DNA of 64,000 bases from Flavobacterium azooxidireducens. GTDB taxonomy: Bacteria; Bacteroidota; Bacteroidia; Flavobacteriales; Flavobacteriaceae. The stretch spans positions 1,302,001 to 1,366,000 of the forward strand of contig NZ_CP096205.1 of assembly GCF_023195775.1 (NCBI RefSeq). Direction: 5' to 3'. The notes beneath the pieces are model-generated. The model worked only from the letters and a program-made list of their open reading frames with translations, was not told the DNA's origin and ran no database searches. A program made the translations under genes and the position numbers. This document shows, piece after piece, positions 18,264-28,061 of the stretch; position 1 is the stretch's first letter, and each line of letters opens with the position of its first letter.

Positions 18264-18782
18264 ATGGATATTGTTATTGGAGTTTTATTGGTTGTAGGAT
18301 TGTATTACGGCATTAAAAACGGATTATTTGTAGAAATTGCTTCCATCATTTCGTTTATTTTAGGCGTTTTTCTTGCGATTAAATTTTCGTATTTGGTGAA
18401 AGGTTATTTAGAAGGTTTCGTCAGTTGGAATCCAAAAACCATACAAGTTACTGCTTTTGTATTGACCTTAATTTTGGTTGTAATTGGCGTTCATTTGTTG
18501 GCAAAAATATTTACAAAAATTGCCGATTTTGCTTTTTTAGGTTGGGCAAACAAATTAGCAGGCGGAATTTTTAGTGTATTAAAAACCGCTTTGTTGATTG
18601 GAATAGTTTTAAATTTAGTTCAAAAAATAAATGTAGATAATCAATTGATTTCTAAAGAAAAACAGGAAAAGTCTATTTTTTACAGACCAATTTTGGATAC
18701 CACCGCTTTTATGCTTCCAATGGTTACGAAGTGGATTGACGATGTAAAAAAAGTATATGAAGAAACTACTTCAACTCCTTGA
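18264..18782 (+). CDS. CvpA family membrane protein
   Basis: A 172-residue inner-membrane protein with four hydrophobic segments, starting MDIVIGVLLVVGLYYGIKNG. The order (short first helix, GIKNGLFVEIASIISFILG, then LAGGIFSVLKTALLIG) fits CvpA/colicin V production-type proteins. The ATG at 18264 is used instead of a TTG two codons earlier. Its last codons overlap the 3' end of the convergent batE by 17 bases. Confidence 0.85.
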   Translation: MDIVIGVLLVVGLYYGIKNGLFVEIASIISFILGVFLAIKFSYLVKGYLEGFVSWNPKTIQVTAFVLTLILVVIGVHLLAKIFTKIADFAFLGWANKLAGGIFSVLKTALLIGIVLNLVQKINVDNQLISKEKQEKSIFYRPILDTTAFMLPMVTKWIDDVKKVYEETTSTP

Positions 18783-19509
18783 TTGCTTCGCTTAAAATCC
18801 ATCCTTCGGTTTCATCTGTGAGTTGAATTTTTTTCCAGTTATCAACCGTTTCTAAAACAAAAACTTTTGTTCCTTCATGAAGAATAAATGCTTCAGTTGC
18901 ATTTTCTCTCGGTTCGTTTTTTACTGAAATTATTTGTTCAAAAACAATGGCCGGGCGTTCGGTTTGATAAAGGTTTTTTTCAAAAACGGCTGCTCCAAAG
19001 GCTGCTAAAATAAAAAACGGGATAATGAACATTCCTACAAAGAAAATTCGTTTTACTACTGTTGTTTGCGAAAAGTAATAGCCAATAAAAAACAACAAAA
19101 ACAGAATTGCTAAACCAACAGAAATATAACCCCACGTGTTGTAATGCACCAATCCTGTGAAATTTCGCATGATGCGTTCAAAACCAACTTTTTCAATGGT
19201 TTTAATATCATCAATCGTACTGTTTTTGGCGAATTTTAGGTTGTTTTGGATGTCTTTATCATTCGGACTAATCAACAATGCTTTCTCATAATAATAAATA
19301 GCCGGTGCAATTTGGTTGAGTTTATAATAACTGTTAGCCAAATTAAAATATAAATCGCATGATTCTTTTTTATCTTTTAAAATGCTTTCGTAGGCTGTTA
19401 TTGCTTCTTGATAATTGCCTTTGCGATAGTTTTCGTTTCCTTTATCAAAAACACTCTGAGCCCAAAAAGTTTGGGAAATCAAGAGTAAAAAATAGATGAT
19501 ATTCTTCAT
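18766..19509 (-). CDS. batE: BatE: TPR and SH3 domain membrane protein of the Bat operon
   Basis: A 247-residue protein with a signal peptide (to about residue 18), two or three TPR motifs (GNENYRKGNYQEAITAYESIL and FNLANSYYKLNQIAPAIYYYEKAL), two transmembrane segments around 125-180 and a C-terminal bacterial SH3 domain ending in TEGWILSEAIKEL. This is the BatE architecture. Last gene of the operon, after batD by 10 bases. Bat proteins are linked to aerotolerance and cell-envelope stress in Bacteroides and Leptospira relatives. Confidence 0.9.
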   Translation of the reverse strand: MKNIIYFLLLISQTFWAQSVFDKGNENYRKGNYQEAITAYESILKDKKESCDLYFNLANSYYKLNQIAPAIYYYEKALLISPNDKDIQNNLKFAKNSTIDDIKTIEKVGFERIMRNFTGLVHYNTWGYISVGLAILFLLFFIGYYFSQTTVVKRIFFVGMFIIPFFILAAFGAAVFEKNLYQTERPAIVFEQIISVKNEPRENATEAFILHEGTKVFVLETVDNWKKIQLTDETEGWILSEAIKELK

Positions 19510-19519
19510 GGTTTTGATG

Positions 19520-21280
19520 TTAAGAAATTTGTTTTTCCAATTCTGAAATTACTTCCGCCGCCTTGTCAAAATCCTGTTGCATAGCTACATTTGAAAATTG
19601 AGCATAACGAGCTAATTCGCAATTTTCGGTGATTTGAATAAATTTTTCAATCGTTTCCGGTTGAGCTTTTTTGTCGGCTAACAATTCTTTGATTAAATCT
19701 TTGCTCATTTCCGAGGTTTCAATTTTCAATTTCGCTTTCAGAAAGTTGTGCAACGATTTTTCTAATGCCACATAAAACGGCTCTTTATTTCCTAATTGTT
19801 TTTTAGCTTCCGATAAATATTTCTTAGCCAATCTGTTGTTCATTTTCAATTTATTACCCACCACATCGCCATCGATTGCTTCTTTTTTCTTTTTAAATAA
19901 AATGATAAAAGGAATTAATAGAAAAGGTATTCCTAACAAAACATAATACGTCGTTGAACCAAAAAAATCCTTTTTATTGATTTGGGATAATTTAGTTTTT
20001 AAATGAATAAATTTGAATTGATCTTGTGCTGAAACCGTCTTTTTCTCCGCAGAAGCATTCTCCTGATTAGCAATTCCTGCGTTAGGCGAAGATGGTCCGT
20101 CTGCCACATTAATCGTAATTTCATCGGAAGTGATTGTTTTGTAGCTGTTCGTTCCTAAATCAAAATAAGAAAACTGCATTGGTTTGATGGTATAATTTCC
20201 TTTGAATTGTGGAATAATTGTGTATTTATCGGAGATTTTTCCGTTCATTCCGCTCAAAGGTGTATTCACATTTTCGGAGTGAACCGGATCATACATTTCT
20301 AAAGCTGTAGGAACAACCGGCTTAGGTAAACTGAATAGTTTTAAATTTCCTGAACCGGAAACACTGACTTCCAAATCCATACTTTCACCATTTTTTAAAG
20401 TGGTTTTGGATGGCGTAACTTTAAAATCAAATTTACCAACAGCACCGGAGAAATCAATTGGTTTTCCGTTTTCGGGAAGTGGTTTCACTGTGATGATTTT
20501 GCTTCCGGCAGAAACACGTTTGTGATCTTTGGCAAGCATTACTTGACCGAATATATTTCGTCGATTGGTGGGCAATTCTACATCAATATCTAACGAAAGC
20601 GGTTCAATTTCCAATTTTCCTGATTTTTGTGGATATAAAACTGTTTTGCGTAGCACTACAAAACGAAAACGTTCACCGTTATAGGTTCCTTCTTCTGCAA
20701 CCAATTGTTTAATGTCTATGTTTTGACTCCAAAAATCATTGTATTTTGGTTTGTCTAATTCTCGCCAATTCGAAATTCCGATGTTGTGGCTAAAATATAA
20801 TTTGTAAACTACTGTGATAGGTTCGTTTAAATAGGGATTGGTTTTGCTAACCTCAGCAACCAAATGCAACGCATCATTAATAGAAACGGAATTGTCGTTT
20901 GGATCACGTGGTTGTTGCACCTCATCGGTAACTTTGATGCTGATTGGTGTGGTTTTATAAACTTGTCCGTTATACTCAATCGAAGCTTGTTTGATAGAAA
21001 TAGTTCCTTTTTGAGTAGGCAATAAAAAATAAGAATACGTTTTGTTGAACGAACTTTTCCCGTTTACCCACGATTGACTTACTTGCTGACTTGGGCCGGC
21101 AATGACTCTGAAACCTTCAAAAGCTGGAGGAACAAAATTATCGCCATCCACGTTCATTGTGAAATCGATACGCAAGCGTTCGTTGAGTCCCAAAGAAGTT
21201 TTGCTTGCTTTGGCCTCAAACTGAACTTGAGCAAAAATTGTCTGACAAGTTAATAATAGTATGAATACTAATTTTTTCAT
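19520..21280 (-). CDS. batD: BatD: oxygen-tolerance family exported membrane protein
   Basis: A 586-residue protein with a cleavable signal peptide ending near TIFA, a long periplasmic part with repeated beta domains (for example GLNERLRIDFTMNVDGDNF and GEVL-like KSGKLEIEPLSLDIDVE), a single transmembrane segment near 445-465 (YYVLLGIPFLLIPFIILF) and a cytoplasmic helical tail. This is the BatD 'oxygen tolerance' organisation. It sits six bases after batC in the standard gene order. Confidence 0.92.
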   Translation of the reverse strand: MKKLVFILLLTCQTIFAQVQFEAKASKTSLGLNERLRIDFTMNVDGDNFVPPAFEGFRVIAGPSQQVSQSWVNGKSSFNKTYSYFLLPTQKGTISIKQASIEYNGQVYKTTPISIKVTDEVQQPRDPNDNSVSINDALHLVAEVSKTNPYLNEPITVVYKLYFSHNIGISNWRELDKPKYNDFWSQNIDIKQLVAEEGTYNGERFRFVVLRKTVLYPQKSGKLEIEPLSLDIDVELPTNRRNIFGQVMLAKDHKRVSAGSKIITVKPLPENGKPIDFSGAVGKFDFKVTPSKTTLKNGESMDLEVSVSGSGNLKLFSLPKPVVPTALEMYDPVHSENVNTPLSGMNGKISDKYTIIPQFKGNYTIKPMQFSYFDLGTNSYKTITSDEITINVADGPSSPNAGIANQENASAEKKTVSAQDQFKFIHLKTKLSQINKKDFFGSTTYYVLLGIPFLLIPFIILFKKKKEAIDGDVVGNKLKMNNRLAKKYLSEAKKQLGNKEPFYVALEKSLHNFLKAKLKIETSEMSKDLIKELLADKKAQPETIEKFIQITENCELARYAQFSNVAMQQDFDKAAEVISELEKQIS

Positions 21281-21286
21281 TTTAAA

Positions 21287-22078
21287 TTACCAGTCTTTTT
21301 CCGTTTGAACAGGTTTTGATTTTACTTTTTGAAGATTTACTTTTTCCTGTACTTTCTTTTCTTCATTATTTACGGCATCTAACAGATTTTGGACGCTTTC
21401 TTTAGAAATTCCGGAAGGTTGTGGTTTTGGCTGGCCACCTTGATTTTGGTCTTTCTTCTGATCTCCTTCGTTTTTGTCTTCTTTGTTATCGCCTTTACTT
21501 TTGTCTTTGTCGCCTTCTTTTTTATCGTCCTTTTTGTCTTTGTCGCCGTCTCCTTTGTCTTGTTTTTGGTCGTCTTTTTTATCGTCCTTCTTGTCCTCTT
21601 TCTTATCGTCTTTTTTATCTTGGTTTTGATCTTCGGGATTATTTTTTAGATATTCTTTGGCTAAGGCATAATTGTAGCGGGTTTGCTCATCGGAAGGATT
21701 ATTTCGCAACGCATTTTTATACGCTTCAACAGCTTTGCTATACTGTTTCTCTTTCATATAAACATTCCCCAAATTGTGCAATGCTTTGTGTTTTTCTTCT
21801 TTGGTTGTAGCTTTTTCAAACGCTTGTGAATACGCAAATTTTGATTCACTGAATTGCTTTTGTCTGTAAATTGAATTTCCTAAATTATACGAAGGAGCTG
21901 CTCCAGATAATCCTTTGGAATTGGAAATACGGTATTGAGCTTCTGCTTCGGTATATTTCTTTTCAGCGAAAGCTTCATTTGCTTTGGGCAAAATTTTATC
22001 TTTCTCTTTTTTCACTTCCTCTTGAGCAAACGTAAAAAAAGAAAGTAATAAACTAATTAAAAAAACTATTTGCTTCAT
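21287..22078 (-). CDS. batC: BatC: TPR protein with a lysine/aspartate-rich tract
   Basis: A 263-residue exported protein with a signal peptide, about three TPR motifs (AEAQYRISNSKGLSGAAPSY, FAYSQAFEKATTKEEKHKAL, SKAVEAYKNALRNNPSDEQT) and then about 65 residues made almost entirely of K, D, E, Q and G (roughly 148-215). The low-complexity tract explains the long open frames on the opposite strand here, which are shadows. The start overlaps the batB stop as ATGA. Confidence 0.92.
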   Translation of the reverse strand: MKQIVFLISLLLSFFTFAQEEVKKEKDKILPKANEAFAEKKYTEAEAQYRISNSKGLSGAAPSYNLGNSIYRQKQFSESKFAYSQAFEKATTKEEKHKALHNLGNVYMKEKQYSKAVEAYKNALRNNPSDEQTRYNYALAKEYLKNNPEDQNQDKKDDKKEDKKDDKKDDQKQDKGDGDKDKKDDKKEGDKDKSKGDNKEDKNEGDQKKDQNQGGQPKPQPSGISKESVQNLLDAVNNEEKKVQEKVNLQKVKSKPVQTEKDW

Positions 22079-23118
22079 GATTCCTTTTCATTAAATAAAT
22101 TCAACTTACTTATCCAGCCTGTTTTTCTTTCTAACAGAAAAATATCGATAAACAACAGTGCAAAAGCTATGCCTAAAAACCATTGAAATTGCGATTGAAA
22201 ATCGGCTACTTGTGTCGTTTCAAATTCGGTTTTTTCGATGTTATCTAATGCATTTTTCACATAATCCAGCACATCTTTAGTATTTCCACCATAAACATAA
22301 CCGCCTTTTGTGCCTTTTCCTATTTGTTTTAGAATTTCGGCATTCATTTTTGTAACGACAACTTCATCATTTCTATCGCGTTTAAAATTCTCTACAACTC
22401 CATTTCTTTTGATCGGAATAGGGCCACCCTTTTCGGTTCCAACTCCAATGGTAATTACTTTTGCTTTTATTTTGAGAGCTTCTTCGATGACTTCCTCTAC
22501 TCCGTCGGAATGATCTTCTCCATCCGAAATCAGAATAATTAATTTATTGGTGGCATTATCTTTATCAAAATAATCAGCCGATAATTTGATAGCTTCTTCC
22601 AATGAAGTTCCTTGCGACGAAACCATATCTGTATTCATGCCTTGCAGATACATTTTTGCCACACCATAATCGGTTGTAATAGGCAAAACCGGGAAAGCAC
22701 TTCCGGCATAGGCCACCATTCCGATACGATCGCTACCCAATTGATTAATGATTTGCGAAACGATTTGTTTGGTTTTGTCTAATCGGTTGGGAGATATGTC
22801 TTCGGCTAACATACTTTTGGAAACGTCGATGGCAAAAACCACGTCTATTCCTTCCCGCTTCACAGTTTCCATTTTGGTGCCTATTTTTGGATTGGCTAAG
22901 CCGATGATTAAACTCGCCAAAGCCAAAAGCAAAACAGTAATTTTTAGAACCGGCTTAAAAACCGACTTTTCAGGGCTGAGCTTTTTAACTAATTCGATAT
23001 CACCAAATTCGCGTTGCTTTTTTCTTTTCCAATACAAATTAATTAAAAAAAGTATCGCTATTATTGGGATAACAGCTAAAAAGTATAAATATATTTTTTC
23101 GTCTATTTGTGAATACAT
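22075..23118 (-). CDS. batB: BatB: VWA-domain membrane protein
   Basis: A 347-residue inner-membrane protein with two N-terminal hydrophobic segments, a von Willebrand factor A domain at about 90-290 and a C-terminal transmembrane segment. The MIDAS motif is intact: DVVFAIDVSKSM (DxSxS), the Thr in ISSQGTSLEEAI-like SSQGTSLEEA, and IILISDGEDHSD. It is paired with the paralogous batA one base upstream. Probably forms a complex with BatA. Confidence 0.94.
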   Translation of the reverse strand: MYSQIDEKIYLYFLAVIPIIAILFLINLYWKRKKQREFGDIELVKKLSPEKSVFKPVLKITVLLLALASLIIGLANPKIGTKMETVKREGIDVVFAIDVSKSMLAEDISPNRLDKTKQIVSQIINQLGSDRIGMVAYAGSAFPVLPITTDYGVAKMYLQGMNTDMVSSQGTSLEEAIKLSADYFDKDNATNKLIILISDGEDHSDGVEEVIEEALKIKAKVITIGVGTEKGGPIPIKRNGVVENFKRDRNDEVVVTKMNAEILKQIGKGTKGGYVYGGNTKDVLDYVKNALDNIEKTEFETTQVADFQSQFQWFLGIAFALLFIDIFLLERKTGWISKLNLFNEKES

Positions 23119-23119
23119 A

Positions 23120-24121
23120 TTATATAAAACCTCTAAAAATGGTTTGTTTTAATAAAATTTCTATCAACAATAATAAGCCTGCAATCCAAATTAATGGGCG
23201 GAATTTTTCATCGTAATTGTAAAAACGCTGTTCTTCTATTTCGGTTGTTTCTAACTTATTGATTTCGTTATAAATTTCCTCTAATTTACTATTGCTTGTG
23301 GCTCTAAAATACTTTCCGTCGGTTTTTTTGGCGATACTTTTCATTAATGCTTCATCAATTTCAACCGGCATCATTTGAAATAAAAATCCGCCGTTTGGTG
23401 CATACGCATACGGGAATTCTGCCATTCCATTTGTTCCAAGACCAATTGTATAGACTTTAATTCCGTATTCTCTGGCAATGTCGGCGGCTGTTTCAGGTTC
23501 AATAAATCCGGCATTGTTTACACCATCGGTTAACAAAATAACGATTCTGCTTTTGGCTTTACTATCTTTTAAACGGTTCACAGCGGTTGCCAATCCCATT
23601 CCGATTCCGGTTCCGTCTTTCAGAACATTATCATAATTAATGTTTTGAATAGCATCAATCACAATTGATTTATCACTGGTTACGGGAGTTTTAGTATAAC
23701 TTTCTGCGGCATATACAACAATTCCGAAGCGGTCATTCGGTCTGTCCTTTACAAAGTTTGCCGCTACTTTTTTAAGTGATTCTAATCGATTTGGCTTTAA
23801 ATCTTTGGCCAACATACTTCCGGAAACGTCGGTGGCAATCACAATATCGATTCCGCGTGTAGTTTTGGTTTTATTGCTAACATCCACTGTTCTTGGTCGG
23901 GCTAACGCTACAATGATAAAACTTAGAGCTAAAATTCGCATTGCAAAAAGTAATGGTTTCAATTTAGGTAAAATTGAACTTTTTACTTTAAAACCTTTTA
24001 ACGAACTGACTTTTAAAGTTGGTGTTTGTTTGTTTCTTTTCCAAATATACCAAGCGATTGCCACCGGCAGAAGGGTGAACAACCAAAAAAACTGTGGATG
24101 TAAAAAAGTGATGTTTTCCAT
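23120..24121 (-). CDS. batA: BatA: VWA-domain membrane protein
   Basis: A 333-residue membrane protein, paralogous to BatB, with an N-terminal Bat segment (about 1-85, two hydrophobic stretches), a VWA domain with MIDAS residues in DIVIATDVSGSMLA, KDGTGIGMGLATA and IVILLTDGVNNAG, and a C-terminal transmembrane helix. It follows the 536-residue membrane protein by two bases and precedes batB by one base. Confidence 0.94.
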   Translation of the reverse strand: MENITFLHPQFFWLFTLLPVAIAWYIWKRNKQTPTLKVSSLKGFKVKSSILPKLKPLLFAMRILALSFIIVALARPRTVDVSNKTKTTRGIDIVIATDVSGSMLAKDLKPNRLESLKKVAANFVKDRPNDRFGIVVYAAESYTKTPVTSDKSIVIDAIQNINYDNVLKDGTGIGMGLATAVNRLKDSKAKSRIVILLTDGVNNAGFIEPETAADIAREYGIKVYTIGLGTNGMAEFPYAYAPNGGFLFQMMPVEIDEALMKSIAKKTDGKYFRATSNSKLEEIYNEINKLETTEIEEQRFYNYDEKFRPLIWIAGLLLLIEILLKQTIFRGFI

Positions 24122-24123
24122 AG

Positions 24124-25734
24124 TTATTTTATTATGGCAATTTCAACCGAATTCATAATTCGCTCTGTTATTTCATTGGCAATTTCATCGCCTTCTTCGT
24201 GTAGCACAATAACTTGTTGCAATCCGCCTTCTTGACCAAAAAACATTACTTCGTAATACGCTTTTCTGCTTTTTTTGGTAATTGGATCTAAAATATTCAT
24301 GGTTCCGTAGCCTCTTAATCCTTCAATACCTTCTTTAGTACTGAAACTTTCTTGTTTCACTAAGATATTCTGAGCACCGTTGGCTTCCATCATTTTTAGT
24401 GAACCTTCCAATGCTTGAGCTAATTCAATTTTTATATCTTGTTTCAATTTTGTGGTCATGACGGCAATATAAAAATGATCCATCATTGCTCCGTAGCCAA
24501 ATAGTTGCATATCTGTCATTTCCGACTGCTGTCCGCCCATCATTTTGGAAACATCCATTCGTTGGAGAACTTTTGGCGTTTCGATTTTAATAGCAGGATT
24601 TCCGTATTGACTCGAAACCCATTCACCTTCTAATAATTCTTTAGCTGGATGACCAAGTATGTTGTCTTTTAAAAAGTCGAAACCTTTCACGACGACTAAA
24701 ATACCTAATGAAACAAATAAAACAGCAACTACAGAAACAATTATTAATGTTCTCTTCTTCGCTTTTTTACGTTTTAATATTTTCGCTTGATTGGCTTCGT
24801 TGTCTTCTAATTCTTCTTCTTCGATTTCTTCCGGAATGGATTGATGAATTTTGAAAATTGTTTTTTCTATTTTTATTTTATCGTCTGCAATTTCAAATTC
24901 TAATGGTTTTGATTTGGCAAATTTCACTAAATCGGCTTGTTTTAAAACCTTTTCCAGATTTTTGATGGTTTCTTCTGTTAGCGAAAGTTTCTTTTTGACT
25001 ATCGCAATTTTGAAAGCAGAAATCAATTCGTCAGTGGTACTTTCCATTGCAGGAATTTCGATGGCTTCTTCGATGTAAGTTCGAGCAATATCAGTCAATT
25101 CAGAATAATATTCTTTCACTTCACCACGTTCAACCAAGCTCTTTTTCTCTAATGTTTTTAAATGAGCTGTTGCTTTTTCAATCGGAGTAGCATAAACAAT
25201 TTCTTCTTCTACCGGTTTTTTATATTTCTTTATCAGAAAATAAATCAAATAACCAATTCCTGCAATTCCGATTAAAATCAACAAATAAATCCACCAATTC
25301 GAATAATCATTCGGAACAGTTGAAATGTCTTTGATGTCATACATGTGCTGCTTCAATGTATCTACCACAACCGGAAGAATTTCTACTAAAACACTATCGG
25401 TCGCAAACGACTTTGAATTGATGATAACTTTCAACGATGGTATCGTGTATTTTCCACTGTCAAATTGCGTTAAACCATATTTTTTGATAAGTTGATATTT
25501 ATCGTTTTCTTTAATTGTATCGGTTGGATAACTTTCTAAAACTTCTAAACTTCCAAATAATTTCCCTTCCGGAAAAGCCACTTTTGAAAGTGTATCGACC
25601 GTTGTTTTAAAAGTTAAATTAATTTGTGCACCAATTTTAACCCTGGTGCTGTCAACCGAAGTAGTTACTCTTTTTTGTTGAGCAAAAACGAAGGTTGATA
25701 AGAGTAGAAAGAATATATATAATTTAATTTTCAT
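24124..25734 (-). CDS. BatD-like membrane protein of the Bat operon, function unknown
   Basis: A 536-residue protein with a signal peptide (FFLLLSTFVFAQ), a periplasmic beta domain resembling the N-terminal part of BatD (TFKTTVDTLSKVAFPEGKLF and GLTQFDSGKYTIPSL), a transmembrane segment near 150-170, a cytoplasmic helical region reminiscent of DUF4129-type proteins, a second transmembrane segment near 325-345, and a C-terminal outside domain of about 190 residues. The ATG at 25734 is used; the longer frame would start at GTG. Located between the DUF58 gene and batA as in other Flavobacteria. Confidence 0.8.
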   Translation of the reverse strand: MKIKLYIFFLLLSTFVFAQQKRVTTSVDSTRVKIGAQINLTFKTTVDTLSKVAFPEGKLFGSLEVLESYPTDTIKENDKYQLIKKYGLTQFDSGKYTIPSLKVIINSKSFATDSVLVEILPVVVDTLKQHMYDIKDISTVPNDYSNWWIYLLILIGIAGIGYLIYFLIKKYKKPVEEEIVYATPIEKATAHLKTLEKKSLVERGEVKEYYSELTDIARTYIEEAIEIPAMESTTDELISAFKIAIVKKKLSLTEETIKNLEKVLKQADLVKFAKSKPLEFEIADDKIKIEKTIFKIHQSIPEEIEEEELEDNEANQAKILKRKKAKKRTLIIVSVVAVLFVSLGILVVVKGFDFLKDNILGHPAKELLEGEWVSSQYGNPAIKIETPKVLQRMDVSKMMGGQQSEMTDMQLFGYGAMMDHFYIAVMTTKLKQDIKIELAQALEGSLKMMEANGAQNILVKQESFSTKEGIEGLRGYGTMNILDPITKKSRKAYYEVMFFGQEGGLQQVIVLHEEGDEIANEITERIMNSVEIAIIK

Positions 25735-25781
25735 TGTCTGTTTCACAGCGATTTACAAAATTTTTTGAAATTGGCGTATGA

Positions 25782-26648
25782 TTATCTTGATTTAAAATAA
25801 GTTAGTAATTTGGTCACATAACTTTCGTCAACTCTTGTATTTACTGTTCCTGAACCGCATTTGGAAAATGTTTCTTTGAAAAAAGTTACTTTCTCGCGGT
25901 AATATTTTTCATATTCCATTCGGATAGATTTCGAATTGGTATTCACTAACATCGTTTCGCCCGTTTCAGCATCCAACATATTCACCATTCCGATGTTTGG
26001 CATTTTTTCTTCTCGAATATCAAACACACGAATTCCGGTGATGTCGTGTTTTTTTCCGGCGATTTTTAAGGTGTGTTCGTAATTATCATCCGTAATAAAA
26101 TCAGATATGAAAAACACAATTGCTTTCTTTTTCATCACACTCGATAGAAATTTCAACGCATTGGTAATATTTGTTTTATTGCTTTTTGGTTTAAATTCTA
26201 TTAACTCACGGATGATTCGCAACACGTGCGATTTTCCTTTTTTTGGCGGAATATAAAGCTCAATTTCATCGGAAAACAAAATCAAACCAATTTTATCGTT
26301 GTTTTGAGTTGCCGAAAATGCCATTGTTGCAGCGATTTCAGTAACAATTTCACTTTTCAATTGATTTTTTGTACCAAAACTTTCAGAACCGGAAATGTCA
26401 ACCATCAACATCATCGTTAACTCTCGTTCTTCTTCAAAAACTTTGATATACGGTTCGTTGTAACGTGCGGTCACATTCCAATCGATTGCTCGAACATCAT
26501 CGCCAAATTGGTATTGACGAACTTCTGAAAAAGTCATCCCACGACCTTTGAAAGACGTGTGATATTCTCCCGAAAAGATATGATCGCTCAATCTTCGGGT
26601 TTTAATTTCTATTTTTCGTACTTTTTTGAGTAAGTCTTTTGTTTCCAT
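25782..26648 (-). CDS. DUF58 domain protein of the MoxR-Bat operon
   Basis: A 288-residue cytoplasmic protein of the DUF58/YeaD group, a VWA-like fold. It carries the signature FSEVRQYQFGDDVRAIDWNVTARYNEPYIKVFEEERE (about 40-76), followed by LMVDISGSESFG, which keeps the DxSxS-type metal site. Genes of this type nearly always accompany moxR and Bat VWA genes; the protein is thought to act with MoxR on envelope substrates. Confidence 0.93.
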   Translation of the reverse strand: METKDLLKKVRKIEIKTRRLSDHIFSGEYHTSFKGRGMTFSEVRQYQFGDDVRAIDWNVTARYNEPYIKVFEEERELTMMLMVDISGSESFGTKNQLKSEIVTEIAATMAFSATQNNDKIGLILFSDEIELYIPPKKGKSHVLRIIRELIEFKPKSNKTNITNALKFLSSVMKKKAIVFFISDFITDDNYEHTLKIAGKKHDITGIRVFDIREEKMPNIGMVNMLDAETGETMLVNTNSKSIRMEYEKYYREKVTFFKETFSKCGSGTVNTRVDESYVTKLLTYFKSR

Positions 26649-26734
26649 TTTTTTTCAGTTGTCGGTTGTCGGTTGTTTGTTATCGGTTTAGCAGATTGAC
26701 TGCCAAATGATAACTGATAACTGTCAACTAAAAT

Positions 26735-27739
26735 TTAAGGTACCTCAATCTCGTTCACAATTTTATTAATGATTTCAACCGAAGTGATGTTTTCTGCTTC
26801 AGCTTCATACGTAATTCCGATACGGTGACGCAACACATCGTGAACAACGGCACGCACATCTTCGGGAATCACATAACCACGACGTTTGATAAACGCGTAA
26901 CATTTTGCTGCTGTGGCTAAATTGATGCTTCCACGAGGAGAAGATCCAAAACTGATTAACGGTTTTAAACTTTCTAATTTATATTTTTCAGGGAAACGCG
27001 TAGCAAAAATGATATCTAAAATGTATTTTTCAATTTTTTCATCCATATACACTTCACGAACCGCTTGTTGAGCACGTAAAATTTGATCGATGGAAATCAC
27101 AGCATTTACTTTTTCGTAACTTCCTTTTAAATTTTGACGAATTACTAATCGTTCGTCTTCCATTTTAGGATAATCAATCACGGTTTTCAGCATAAAACGA
27201 TCGACTTGAGCTTCCGGTAACGGATACGTTCCTTCTTGTTCAATCGGGTTTTGAGTAGCTAAAACCAAGAACGGTTTGTCTAATTTAAAAGTCGTGTCAC
27301 CAATGGTTACTTGTTTTTCCTGCATCGCTTCTAACAAAGCCGATTGCACTTTTGCAGGAGCACGGTTGATCTCATCGGCTAAGACGAAATTGGCGAAAAT
27401 AGGACCTTTTTTTATCGAAAATTCATTTTGTTTAATGTTGTAAATCATTGTTCCAACCACATCGGCGGGTAATAAATCGGGTGTAAACTGAATTCGGCTA
27501 AATGAACCCTGCACAGCTTGTGACAACGTATTAATCGCCAACGTTTTTGCCAAACCGGGAACACCTTCCAACAAAATGTGACCTTGACCTAAAAGACCAA
27601 TCAACAATCGTTCGATCATGTGTTTTTGACCAACGATGACTTTGTTCATTTCATAGGTAAGAAGGTCGATAAAAGCACTTTCTCTTTCAATTTTTTCATT
27701 TATCGCTCGGATATCTAGCGTAGTTGTATTTTCTTCCAT
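26735..27739 (-). CDS. MoxR-family AAA+ ATPase
   Basis: A 334-residue AAA+ chaperone-like ATPase. Walker A is HILLEGVPGLAKTLAI (about 54-69), Walker B is VLADEINRAPAKVQSALLEAM, and sensor/arginine segments LATQNPIEQEGTYPLPEAQVDRFM and FGSSPRGSINL are present. It heads the operon running to batE. MoxR proteins are believed to activate or assemble VWA partners. Confidence 0.95.
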   Translation of the reverse strand: MEENTTTLDIRAINEKIERESAFIDLLTYEMNKVIVGQKHMIERLLIGLLGQGHILLEGVPGLAKTLAINTLSQAVQGSFSRIQFTPDLLPADVVGTMIYNIKQNEFSIKKGPIFANFVLADEINRAPAKVQSALLEAMQEKQVTIGDTTFKLDKPFLVLATQNPIEQEGTYPLPEAQVDRFMLKTVIDYPKMEDERLVIRQNLKGSYEKVNAVISIDQILRAQQAVREVYMDEKIEKYILDIIFATRFPEKYKLESLKPLISFGSSPRGSINLATAAKCYAFIKRRGYVIPEDVRAVVHDVLRHRIGITYEAEAENITSVEIINKIVNEIEVP

Positions 27740-28061
27740 AATTCCTATTTTAAGAGCTCGAATTTAGTGTGTTTAAATTAACAGTGCAAATTGAAAATTT
27801 TATTCGTTTTAAGATGTTAACATAGCGTTAAAACTTCAATAAAATCATAGGTTTTAAGAGTGATTTGTGATTTAGTTTTTATAATTTTAAGACCGATAAG
27901 AAAAAAGTGCGGGTTGCGAGTTCCGGGTTGCGAGTTCCGGGTTCCACTTGCGATGGAAATCTGTTTTAATCTATTTTCGCTAGGCGAACAAAAAATCTGT
28001 GAAAATCTATTGAATCCAAATAATCCGTGTGCTATTAAAAAAAATGAAAAATCTATAAAAA
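27740..28061. other. intergenic region between divergent moxR and aldo/keto reductase genes
   Basis: AT-rich spacer of 322 bases holding the promoters of two divergent genes. The only distinct structure is a short tandem repeat at 27910-27945, where the 14-base unit GGGTTGCGAGTTCC occurs twice, followed by a partial copy. No supported gene is visible. Confidence 0.6.

Noticed and set aside
21389..21810. Long plus-strand open frames rich in F, V and L opposite batC
   Set aside because: They are the reverse complement of the lysine/aspartate-rich tract of batC; composition explains them.
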